NCBI RefSeq assembly: GCF_016864575.1
Contig: NZ_CP044125.1
Coordinates: forward strand, 1,550,001 to 1,614,000
DNA: 64,000 nucleotides
Reading direction: 5' to 3'
Source of the DNA: Rhizobium sp. BG4
GTDB lineage: Bacteria > Pseudomonadota > Alphaproteobacteria > Rhizobiales > Rhizobiaceae
Positions 1 through 7,697 of the stretch are shown piece after piece. The notes under the pieces are model-generated. The model did no database searches. It was not told the DNA's origin and saw only the letters and a list, made by a program, of their open reading frames with translations. Both the position numbers and the translations under genes were made by a program. How positions within the stretch are numbered: the first letter of the stretch is position 1; every line of letters starts with the position of its first letter.

Positions 1-480
1 GATGACGGCGCCGGTCGGCGAGGTCACGACGCCGATCACCTTCGGCATATAGGGCAGACGCCGCTTGCGGGCCTGATCGAACAGGCCTTCGGCGCCGAGC
101 TTGCGCTTGCGCTCCTCGATCAGCGCCATCAGCGCGCCGGCACCGGCAGGCTCCAGCGTTTCGATGACGATCTGATATTTCGATGAGCCCGGGAAGGTGG
201 TGACCTTGCCGGTGGCGATGACTTCCATGCCCTCTTCCGGGCGGAAGCGCAGACGCGAGAACACGCCCTTCCAGATGACGGCATCTATACGCGCCCGGTC
301 ATCCTTCAGCGAGAAATAAGCATGCCCCGAGGAATGTGGCCCGCGATAACCGGAAATCTCGCCACGCACCCGCACCTGATCGAAGGCGGTCTCGACCGTA
401 CGCTTGATCGAGCCGGAAAGCTCCGAGACCGAATATTCGGCGAGATTGGTTGGCGAATCGCTGTCGAAGACATTGCTCAT
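1..480 (-). CDS. xseA: Exodeoxyribonuclease VII large subunit, N-terminal part (cut by window edge)
   Basis: The first 160 codons read from ATG at 480. XseA is the large subunit of exonuclease VII, a cytoplasmic nuclease that degrades single-stranded DNA into oligonucleotides together with XseB. The visible part holds the N-terminal OB-fold: [20 protein letters not shown] near residues 40-60, then the [12 protein letters not shown] stretch and a [14 protein letters not shown] stretch typical of the family. It ends in [16 protein letters not shown], the start of the catalytic region. The rest lies left of the window. The gene is followed upstream, with a 68-bp gap, by the 3' end of the GT-C membrane protein on the same strand. 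Confidence 0.95.
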   Translation of the reverse strand, partial: MSNVFDSDSPTNLAEYSVSELSGSIKRTVETAFDQVRVRGEISGYRGPHSSGHAYFSLKDDRARIDAVIWKGVFSRLRFRPEEGMEVIATGKVTTFPGSSKYQIVIETLEPAGAGALMALIEERKRKLGAEGLFDQARKRRLPYMPKVIGVVTSPTGAVI

Positions 481-548
481 GCCTTCGTTCTATCCGAAGT
501 ACCGAAAAAGATCAGCCCGAAGATCGCGCCTCGACGCGCTGCTTGGCT

Positions 549-2381
549 TCAATCCACCGGCTTGAAGAGGAAATACTCGACCCCACTCGCCGTCGCATAA
601 GGCTGCAGGTAATTTGGGATGTTGCCCTTGGCGAGCTGGGCGTAGAGGCCGTCTGGTTTCAGGCGCTGGAGCTGTTGCGACGAGATATCATCCTTGCAGA
701 AAGCCAGGGTCGCAACGCCAGCGCCTCGCATGAAAGCTTCGGCTTCCTTCGGTTTGGCTAGCCCAATATGCAGTTCTGTCAGCATTCCGCGTGGATTGCG
801 ATGGTACGGCGCCGTGAGCACATGCTGGGCGCTGAAGCGCAGGATGGGCACGCCCATTTCATACGAGGCAACAACCATGCCCGGCGGTAAATTGGTCAAT
901 GGGGCGATAGCCTCACGCGACTTGCAGGCGGCCTCCGGATCGCTGTCATCGACGACCAGACCTTTTGCTCTGTTCGCCTGCATGGCGATGAGATCGCCGC
1001 CCACGGCCCAGGCTGCCGGAACGCTCGCGATGACCACGAGTATGTAGCAGAGCGCAGCGGCAATATTCTCGCTATCGGCGTTGGAGACCTTCCTCACGTC
1101 GACGATAAGCAGTGCCAGTGGCAGGATCGAGAGCATGTTGGAATAGGCCGCGCCCCGTACCTGGACCAGAGCGATCGCCAAATTCACGCCAAGCATGAAA
1201 AACAAGATCAGATGAATTTCGACCCGGTCGCGCTGAATGATGCGGAAAATGCATGCTGCGAGGCCGAGGAAGCCAGTCGCGTAGAATGCGCCCAGGATAT
1301 ATGCCTCCGATCGCGACATCTCGACGAAGGAGCGCGCCTCGGAAATCGTGTTCAGCCACAATTCGACAAGCATCGGATCAAGCGTGCTCAGTGGGCTGCG
1401 CAAGCATTGCGGCGCGATGAGGAGAGCGGAGACGCCAATGCAGGCACCGACGGCGGCAAGCACAACGAAGCGTGTGCGGCGAGAGGCCTTGCTAAAAAAT
1501 GCGGCTGAAACGAACAGAAGCCCGCCGCCGATCGCCGAAAGGCTGTAAAAGCCGAGCGAGAGGTTGTCGCATGTTACCGCTGAATATTGGCTTGGCGGCA
1601 CGGTGCCGAAGAAGAAGATGCTGACAAAGACCGCAATTGATAACCCGAAGGCCTTCGCCGCCCCGGCATAGATTTCGCCGTGCCAAGCCCAAGCGGTGGC
1701 CACGATGATGCAGACTGACGCGACCGCCGGCGTGGTTTCGGCGCCGACGGCGATAGCCACAGCAGCACAGAAGCCGGCGACAGCCAGGCTTGAGGCTCGA
1801 TACTTGTCATCAAGGAGCATGGCCAGCATCATCGCAACCAAGCCCATCTGGGCATTGTGATGATCGATGGCGCCCGGAAGAAACCGGCCGCTCGTCATGA
1901 TCATGAGAAAGCTGAGGGCGAGCGATATATGCATCGCTAGCGCACCACCAATCCGGCGCCCGGCGATTGCCATCGCAAGCATCAGCGGAAGCACGAGCGA
2001 GACTGGCCACACCGCCAATGCCAAGGCTTCCGCACGCTCACCAGCGACAAACAAACCGAAAAACTTGATCAGTGCCGCGATCGGCAGGTCAATGAGCCTG
2101 GACCAATGCATGAGCGTACCGCCGACCCCAAGACGATACTGCATGAGATCGAACCAACCTTGCCCCGCCAGGAAGTCGCGAACTTCTATGAGACGCATAC
2201 CGTCATCGTTGTCAGGACCGACATAGTCCTTGGCGGAAGGGAGCTTGATAAACAGAACCGCAACGATCAGCACCGCACTATAGGCAAGCACCGATGGCCA
2301 CAGACGTGAGAACAGCGCCTGGAGTTTTGCGAGCTTGCTTTCCGAAGGTGAATTGGCAGTCATCTCTGCGGCGTTCGTCAT
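549..2381 (-). CDS. GT-C fold membrane glycosyltransferase, oligosaccharyltransferase (STT3/AglB)-like
   Basis: A 610-residue polytopic membrane protein with about 11-13 hydrophobic segments and a soluble C-terminal part of about 140 residues. I see two features of GT-C lipid-linked sugar transferases: an acidic cluster PDNDDGMR at residues 56-63 in the first external loop, and a GAIDHHN motif at 170-176 in the position where archaeal AglB/STT3 proteins carry DHH. I therefore infer transfer of a sugar from a polyprenyl carrier on the periplasmic side; acceptor unknown. It is divergent from a DPM1-like GT2 and a GtrA-like flippase, which would supply the carrier-linked sugar. Third-position GC looks lower than in the neighbouring genes. 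A plain family-39 type transferase is the alternative. Confidence 0.6.
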   Translation of the reverse strand: MTNAAEMTANSPSESKLAKLQALFSRLWPSVLAYSAVLIVAVLFIKLPSAKDYVGPDNDDGMRLIEVRDFLAGQGWFDLMQYRLGVGGTLMHWSRLIDLPIAALIKFFGLFVAGERAEALALAVWPVSLVLPLMLAMAIAGRRIGGALAMHISLALSFLMIMTSGRFLPGAIDHHNAQMGLVAMMLAMLLDDKYRASSLAVAGFCAAVAIAVGAETTPAVASVCIIVATAWAWHGEIYAGAAKAFGLSIAVFVSIFFFGTVPPSQYSAVTCDNLSLGFYSLSAIGGGLLFVSAAFFSKASRRTRFVVLAAVGACIGVSALLIAPQCLRSPLSTLDPMLVELWLNTISEARSFVEMSRSEAYILGAFYATGFLGLAACIFRIIQRDRVEIHLILFFMLGVNLAIALVQVRGAAYSNMLSILPLALLIVDVRKVSNADSENIAAALCYILVVIASVPAAWAVGGDLIAMQANRAKGLVVDDSDPEAACKSREAIAPLTNLPPGMVVASYEMGVPILRFSAQHVLTAPYHRNPRGMLTELHIGLAKPKEAEAFMRGAGVATLAFCKDDISSQQLQRLKPDGLYAQLAKGNIPNYLQPYATASGVEYFLFKPVD

Positions 2382-2536
2382 TGCGGGAATCCGTTGCCAG
2401 TTCGCGCGAGTTTATTCGAAGCCGATCAAGAAAGAGTAAAACGTCCCATCCCAGTGCATAGACCTGCCTGCGTCATAGCGTCTTATTAACACTGGCTGAC
2501 TTATATTGCGCCCCGGTCAAACCCGGTGAGAAGAAC

Positions 2537-3559
2537 ATGAACAGATCGCAGAACGATACTCCGACCATTGCCGTCCTCCTCCCCTGCTATAACGAGGCGG
2601 CGACGATCGGGGCCGTTGTGCGCGGGTTCAAGGCAGCGCTGCCCGAAGCGCAGATCTATGTCTATGACAACAATTCCACCGATGGTACGGCGCTGCATGC
2701 GATGCTGGCAGGCGCCAGCGTGGTGCGTGAACGGCGCCAGGGCAAAGGCCATGTTGTGCGCCGGATGTTTGCCGATATCGATGCCGATATCTATCTGATG
2801 GCCGATGGCGACGGCACCTATGCGCCCGAAGACGGCGAAGACCTGATCCGCACGCTGCTGACCGAACGCGCCGATATGGTCGTTGGCACACGCCGCAACG
2901 TCAAGGCAGATGCCGGGCGACAGGGCCATGCCTTCGGCAACCGCATTTTCAACGTGCTTTACCGGACGATCTTCGGTCCCGATTTCACCGATATCTTCTC
3001 CGGCTACCGCGCCTTCTCGCGCCGGTTCGTCAAGAGCTTCCCGGCGGTCTCCGGCGGTTTCGAGATCGAGACTGAAATGTCCGTCCATGCCTCCCGCCTG
3101 AAGCTGCCGGTCAGCGAGCTCGAGCTCGATTACGGCCGCCGCCCGGAAGGCTCGCATTCCAAGCTTTCGACCTTCAAGGATGGCGGCAAGATTCTCTGGA
3201 TGTTTGCGATGCTGATGAAGGAAACCCGGCCGTTTGCCTTCTTCGGCATAGTCAGCGCGTTCTTCATGCTGGCGAGCATGGGCTTCATGACGCCGGTGCT
3301 TGCCGAATATTTCGCAACCGGACTTGTCAGCCGCATGCCGACATGGGTGCTTTCGATGGCGCTGATGATGATCTCGTTCATGCTGTTTACGGCAGGAACG
3401 ATCCTCGATTCCGTTGCCCGCTCGCGTGCGGAACAGCTGCGTATCCATTACATGGCCGCAGGTAAGGTGGCCCGCCAGGTGGATACCGCCGCCAAGGCCG
3501 CCCCCGATGTCATCACCACGCCGCGCAGACCGGCGCAGCGCAAGGCAGGTGTGGCGTGA
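2537..3559 (+). CDS. Family 2 glycosyltransferase, polyprenyl-phosphate sugar synthase type (DPM1/GtrB-like)
   Basis: 340 residues. The N-terminal GT-A domain starts at IAVLLPCYNEAATI (11-24) and carries the nucleotide/metal motif MADGDGT near 88-94, followed by the GYRAFSRRFVKSFP block seen in dolichyl/polyprenyl-phosphate sugar synthases. Two hydrophobic segments near 235-257 and 275-295 would anchor the C-terminus in the inner membrane. The predicted reaction is NDP-sugar plus polyprenyl phosphate to polyprenyl-P-sugar. The stop overlaps the GTG start of the GtrA gene by 4 bp (GTGA), so the two are translationally coupled. A GAGAAGAAC sequence precedes the ATG. Confidence 0.85.
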   Translation: MNRSQNDTPTIAVLLPCYNEAATIGAVVRGFKAALPEAQIYVYDNNSTDGTALHAMLAGASVVRERRQGKGHVVRRMFADIDADIYLMADGDGTYAPEDGEDLIRTLLTERADMVVGTRRNVKADAGRQGHAFGNRIFNVLYRTIFGPDFTDIFSGYRAFSRRFVKSFPAVSGGFEIETEMSVHASRLKLPVSELELDYGRRPEGSHSKLSTFKDGGKILWMFAMLMKETRPFAFFGIVSAFFMLASMGFMTPVLAEYFATGLVSRMPTWVLSMALMMISFMLFTAGTILDSVARSRAEQLRIHYMAAGKVARQVDTAAKAAPDVITTPRRPAQRKAGVA

Positions 3560-3933
3560 AGAAGCTGCTGCGCTTCGGTATTGCCGGTGGCATCGGCTTT
3601 GTCGTCGATGCCGGGCTGCTGACGCTGCTCCTGCATTTCACGCCGCTCGGCCCCTTCATCGCGCGGCTGATCGCCATCGCCGTCGCGATGGTGGCGACCT
3701 GGATTTTCAACCGGACCTTCACCTTCGACCGCTCGCCGCATTCGCTTGCGGTCGAGGGCTTTCGTTACGGCTCGGTCGGCATCACCTCCGCACTCGTCAA
3801 CTACGGCCTCTACGCCGCCCTGCTGCTGACCATTCCGGCGCTGCAGCCGCTCGCGGCGCTGGTGCTTGCCACCGCCGCGTCGATGTTCTTCAGCTTTTTC
3901 GGCTATTCCCGCTTCGTCTTCCGCAGCGAGTGA
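3556..3933 (+). CDS. GtrA-family membrane protein
   Basis: 125 residues with four hydrophobic helices and the GtrA signature: FGIAGGIGFVVDAGLL at the N-terminus, NRTFTFDR after helix 2 and FSFFGYSRFVFRSE at the C-terminus. Family members are proposed to flip polyprenyl-phosphate-linked sugars across the inner membrane. The GTG start overlaps the preceding GT2 stop, which ties its function to that enzyme's product. It converges with the frameshifted oxidoreductase immediately downstream with no gap. Confidence 0.88.
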   Translation: MKKLLRFGIAGGIGFVVDAGLLTLLLHFTPLGPFIARLIAIAVAMVATWIFNRTFTFDRSPHSLAVEGFRYGSVGITSALVNYGLYAALLLTIPALQPLAALVLATAASMFFSFFGYSRFVFRSE

Positions 3934-4919
3934 TCAGACCGGCTCCCAGCCGTCCTTCTCGCTGGCGCGATAGATCGCATCGATCACCTTCTGGTTCAGC
4001 CTGGAATTTTCCAGTGTGACGATCTCCTCCTGCTCGCCCTTGGCAGCGCGGGCGAAGGCTTCGGCCTGCTTGCGGTACTGGCGGCTGTCCTGGAAGCGGA
4101 AGATGGTGGACTGGTTGTGGCCGCGATTGCTGAGTTCGATCTCCTCTGGGCCCCAGCGGTCGGCGTTGAAGGGCGACTTCACCTCGATGAAGCCTTCGGT
4201 GCCATGGAAAACCATCAGCTGGCGATTGGCCATCTGCGTCGAGATGTAGAAGCTCAGTTCGAAGTCACCGAAGTCGGCCTTGACGCTCGAATAGATGTCG
4301 GTGCCGAATTCCGGGTCGCGCTCGGTGACGGCCTGGATGCGCAGCGGCTCCTTGCCGGTGGAGAAGCGGGTGCTGATTGTGGGGTAGACGCCAATGTCAG
4401 GCAGACCGCCACCGCCGAGCTCGGGAATGTTGCGCATGTTGCCGGGTCGCGGTTGAAGTAAGTGAAGACGCCCTGAACGTGGCGCAGCTTGCCGATCGCG
4501 CCTTCGGCGATCAGCGAGCGCACCTTCCGCCAGACGGGAGCGTAGGTGACCATGAAGGCTTCCGAAATGATCACCTTGTTGCGATCGCGCGCGGCGATCA
4601 GGCCGTCGATTTCTCCCGCCTTCAGAGCAATCGGCTTTTCGCAGAGCACATGCTTGCCGGCATCGGCAGCCTTGATGGCCCATTCGATATGTTGCGAGGT
4701 CGGCAGCGGAATGTAGACGGCATCAATCTTGTCGGATGCCAGCATCTCCTCGTAGGACCCGAAGGCATGCGGTGCTGAGAAGCGGTCCGCCATCTCGCGG
4801 GCGCGCGCCAGATCGCGGCTGGCGACGGCGGCAACGACGCAGTTCTCGGCGTCCTGAATGGCCGGCACGACCGCGTCGCGGCCGATCTTTGCGGTGGAAA
4901 TGATGCCAAAACGCAGCAT
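3934..4919 (-). pseudogene. Gfo/Idh/MocA-family oxidoreductase with a single-base frameshift
   Basis: The reading starts at ATG 4919 ([18 protein letters not shown]) with the Rossmann fold and the EKP motif ([14 protein letters not shown]) of NAD(P)-dependent sugar or imine dehydrogenases. It runs in frame to TYFNRDP near 4446. The family sequence resumes one frame over as [21 protein letters not shown] and continues to the normal end WEPV at 3934. Restoring one base in the CCGGG run at about 4442-4446 (GACCCGGCAAC reading as GACCCGGGCAAC) gives a continuous protein of 328 residues, the usual family length. This is either a true inactivating deletion or an assembly error in a short C homopolymer. 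The substrate cannot be told from sequence. Confidence 0.85.
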
Positions 4920-5100
4920 GGATGAAGCCTCCCGAATGTTGATTGCGGGCACATTATTCACCCCGGGCCGGGCAGGCAATGGCGCGGCGAAAGATCACGA
5001 AAGTTTGGTTTCCTTCAGCCGGAAGCTGCACTAGTTTATCTGACGGTGGCGTTCTGCCGCGTCCGCACTTTCAAATAAATCAGCACTTTAGGAGAGCGCC

Positions 5101-6048
5101 ATGAATATGCGTCGGCTTGGAAAAACAGGTCTTTCCGTCTCCCCGATCGTCTTCGGCGGCAACGTTTTCGGCTGGACCGCAGACGAGAAGACGTCCTTCG
5201 ACATTCTGGATGCCTTCTTCGATGCGGGTCTCAACACCATCGATACGGCGGATGTCTATTCGGCCTGGGTTCCCGGCAACAAGGGTGGCGATTCCGAAGA
5301 GATCATCGGCCGCTGGCTGAAGAAGGGCAAGGTTTCGCGCGACAAGGCCGTCATCATCACCAAGGTCGGCTCGGACATGGGCCAGGGCAAGACGCTGAAG
5401 GAACAATACATCCTGAAGGCGGTGGAAGACTCCCTGCGCCGCCTGCAGACCGATTACATCGACGTCTATCTCTCGCATTGGCCGGATGCCGATACACCGC
5501 ATGAGGAAAGCCTCACCGCCTATGCCAAGCTGAAGCAGCAGGGCAAGATCCGCTCCTTCGGTTGCTCCAACTATGATGCCGCGCTGCTGCAGGCATCCTT
5601 CGATGCCGCAGAGAAAGCCGGACTGCCGCGTTACGATGTACTGCAGCCGGAATATAACCTCTATGAACGCGCCAGCTTCGAAGGGCCGCTTGCCGATCTT
5701 TGCGTCAAGGAAGATATCGGTGTCATCACCTATTTCAGCCTGGCGGCAGGCTTCCTGACCGGCAAATATCGCAGCAAGGCCGATACCGAGGGCCGGGCGC
5801 GCGAAGGCCGAGTGTCGCAATATCTCGATGCCAAGGGCATGAACATTCTCGATGCGCTGGACAAGGTTTCAGCCGAGACCGGCGCCAAGCCGGCCGAGAT
5901 CGCGCTTGCCTGGCTTCTCAACAAGAAGGGCGTGACGGCGCCGATCGCCAGTGCTACCAGCCTGTCGCAACTGGAAAGCCTTGCGAAGGCTGCCAAGCTC
6001 ACGCTGTCAGGCGAAGCGATGGCGCTGCTCGACAAGGCCGGAGCCTGA
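5101..6048 (+). CDS. Aldo/keto reductase
   Basis: 315 residues, the normal length for a bacterial AKR. It shows the expected tetrad: Asp48 and Tyr53 in DTADVY, Lys in IITKVGSD, and His in VYLSHWPD. The NADPH-binding end is present as IASATSLSQLESL. It belongs with the YajO/Tas-like branch that reduces aldehydes and ketones in the cytoplasm; the substrate is unknown. A strong Shine-Dalgarno (TAGGAGAGCGCC) sits before the ATG. The GNAT gene starts 11 bp after its stop, so the two are probably cotranscribed. Confidence 0.92.
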   Translation: MNMRRLGKTGLSVSPIVFGGNVFGWTADEKTSFDILDAFFDAGLNTIDTADVYSAWVPGNKGGDSEEIIGRWLKKGKVSRDKAVIITKVGSDMGQGKTLKEQYILKAVEDSLRRLQTDYIDVYLSHWPDADTPHEESLTAYAKLKQQGKIRSFGCSNYDAALLQASFDAAEKAGLPRYDVLQPEYNLYERASFEGPLADLCVKEDIGVITYFSLAAGFLTGKYRSKADTEGRAREGRVSQYLDAKGMNILDALDKVSAETGAKPAEIALAWLLNKKGVTAPIASATSLSQLESLAKAAKLTLSGEAMALLDKAGA

Positions 6049-6059
6049 GGAGAGCACCG

Positions 6060-6503
6060 ATGACCGTGACCATCCGGGACGCGAGACCCGAAGACGAGAC
6101 CCGCTGGCGGGCGCTCTGGAAGGATTATCTCGATTTCTACGACGTCACGGTCGACGAGAGCATCAGCGATTCCACCTGGCGCCGGGTTTTCGATCCGGCG
6201 TCGGCGATCTTCATGCGCGTCGCAGAGATCGACGGCAATGTCGTGGGCTTCACGCTGTCGCTAACCCATGAGGGAACGTGGATCCACGGCAAGGATTGCT
6301 ATCTCGAAGATCTCTTCGTCGATGGCACCATCCGCGGCAAAGGCGTTGGCCGGGCGCTGCTCGACGATCTCGTTGCGCTCTGCAAGGCCAATGGCTGGTC
6401 GCGGCTCTACTGGCATACGAGCGAGAGCAATGCCCGGGCACGGTCGCTCTACGATAGCTATGTCGAGAATGACGGGCACATCCGCTATCGCATCAATTTC
6501 TGA
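6060..6503 (+). CDS. GNAT-family N-acetyltransferase
   Basis: 147 residues forming a single GNAT domain. The acetyl-CoA loop is IRGKGVGRALL (motif A, R-x-x-G-x-G) near residue 95, followed by WHTSESNARARSLYDSY (motif B) where the cofactor exits. The ATG at 6060 follows a GAGGAGAGCACCG ribosome site overlapping the end of the aldo/keto reductase operon. The 3' end overlaps the convergent M15-like gene by 11 bp. Acceptor substrate unknown. Confidence 0.88.
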   Translation: MTVTIRDARPEDETRWRALWKDYLDFYDVTVDESISDSTWRRVFDPASAIFMRVAEIDGNVVGFTLSLTHEGTWIHGKDCYLEDLFVDGTIRGKGVGRALLDDLVALCKANGWSRLYWHTSESNARARSLYDSYVENDGHIRYRINF

Positions 6504-7110
6504 GCGGCGGGAAATCCGGGTAGAATTCCGAGTGATCGCCATCCCAGTTTGCCATGCCCCGCTTGGTCAGGATGCCGCGCGGGCGGACATAGCTCTGGAT
6601 GATACGGCGCGGGCGCTCATGCCACTGGATGTTGAAAGCCCATAGTTTCGGGAAGAAACAGAGCGCCGCATAAGGCAGATGGTCGTGGATCCACCAGGCG
6701 AGGCGCTGCCAATCGCTTTCATCGCTGTAGCGGTCAACAAGCCAGGGAACGGCGACACAGGCGGTTGCGCCCATGCAGCCGTCGAAATCCCTGAGATCCC
6801 ATATGTGGTCGGCGGCCGTTGCGGCGTTCGAGGAGCAGTTGAGCTTGTTCCTGTTGCCGAACTCGTTGACAGCGGCGGAGCGGTAGCCGGAGCGGATGTG
6901 CAGCCGGCCGAAGGTCGCCTGCAGCGGCTCCAGCAGCTCTTCGCAGAGCCTCTTGCCTGCTTCGATCGCCAAGTCCGGATCGTCAGGGATATTGGGTATG
7001 CGGTAGAAGTCGGCGATCTCGGAATGCAGGAAGTCGCGAAAGAAGAAATTCTTGGAGAGCCGGGCGCGGCCCATGTCTTCCAGCGCTTTCATCGATCCCG
7101 GTTTTTTCAT
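6493..7110 (-). CDS. Conserved protein resembling M15-type peptidases
   Basis: 205 residues from ATG 7110, chosen because GGAGGAAACCG directly precedes it; an in-frame open region continues upstream but lacks a ribosome site. Contents: RLSKNFFFRDFLHSE at the N-terminus, LHIRSGYRSAAVNEFGN and AADHIWDL in the middle, and WWIHDHLPYAALCFFP later. The SGYRS and DHxWD pieces recall the zinc-binding core of M15/VanY-like carboxypeptidases, but the spacing is unusual and no signal peptide is visible. I therefore treat peptidase activity as tentative. Confidence 0.6.
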   Translation of the reverse strand: MKKPGSMKALEDMGRARLSKNFFFRDFLHSEIADFYRIPNIPDDPDLAIEAGKRLCEELLEPLQATFGRLHIRSGYRSAAVNEFGNRNKLNCSSNAATAADHIWDLRDFDGCMGATACVAVPWLVDRYSDESDWQRLAWWIHDHLPYAALCFFPKLWAFNIQWHERPRRIIQSYVRPRGILTKRGMANWDGDHSEFYPDFPPLRN

Positions 7111-7223
7111 CGGTTTCCTCCCTTGATATCGGAGAGCATCGGCGGATTCGCCGGAGGACGCCACCCGATTTCTTGGAACGACCGGCTGACCCCACGCTTC
7201 GGAAATCATCAAGCCCGGGTATA

Positions 7224-7275
7224 ACTTTGGGCCGAACGACCCAAAGTAAATCACTCGCAACTTACAATGTAAGTT
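7224..7275. promoter_or_regulatory. Two inverted repeats in the divergent promoter region
   Basis: ACTTTGGG (7224-7231) pairs with CCCAAAGT (7240-7247) across an 8-nt loop. Just downstream AACTTACAATGTAAGTT (7259-7275) is a perfect 8+1+8 palindrome of the kind bound by TetR-like dimers. Both lie between the divergent genes starting at 7110 and 7358. No neighbouring regulator gene is present, so the binding protein is unknown. Confidence 0.4.
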
Positions 7276-7357
7276 TCGGTTTCATTTTCGCACAACCCGC
7301 CTTCTCATTGCTTACATTAGCTCTAGTTAAACTTCCCAGTGAGAAGGGGAGTTGCCC

Positions 7358-7651
7358 ATGCCTTTGGCAAGACGGGACGGGAAGAACAATACTGCGGCAA
7401 GCCTGGCCGAGATCGAAGGACGCATGCTGGTACTCGAGGTCGTGGCAATGACGTCTCTGGCGATGGTGCTCGATACATCCGAGCCCGAGAAGGCCGATAT
7501 CGGCCGGGGCGTGCTTTATCTGATCCGCGAGGCGGTCGAGAACAAATGCGCGGAGATGGACCTCTCCGAGGATGCCACTTCGACGGCGCGCGACTATGTC
7601 GATGAACTGTTGAACACGGCGATGCACTCGCTGTTTCCAGAGAGGCATTAA
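7358..7651 (+). CDS. Small conserved protein of unknown function
   Basis: 97 residues from ATG 7358. I prefer it to a TTG two codons upstream because GAAGGGGA ends 7 bp before it. The protein is soluble, acidic and predicted helical, with no cysteine pairs or recognisable motif (core EIEGRMLVLEVVAMTSLAMV). A bidirectional terminator follows at once, so it is a single-gene unit. It sits behind two palindromes that suggest regulated expression. Confidence 0.65.
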   Translation: MPLARRDGKNNTAASLAEIEGRMLVLEVVAMTSLAMVLDTSEPEKADIGRGVLYLIREAVENKCAEMDLSEDATSTARDYVDELLNTAMHSLFPERH

Positions 7652-7680
7652 AAAAACCCGCGGCGAGCGCGGGTTTTTCT
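7651..7680. terminator. Bidirectional intrinsic terminator
   Basis: AACCCGCG (7655-7662) and CGCGGGTT (7668-7675) form a GC-rich stem with a 5-nt loop. T-runs occur on both strands, so it can end the 97-residue gene on the plus strand and pheT on the minus strand. Confidence 0.85.
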
Positions 7681-7697
7681 TTTCCGTTCTGATGGTC

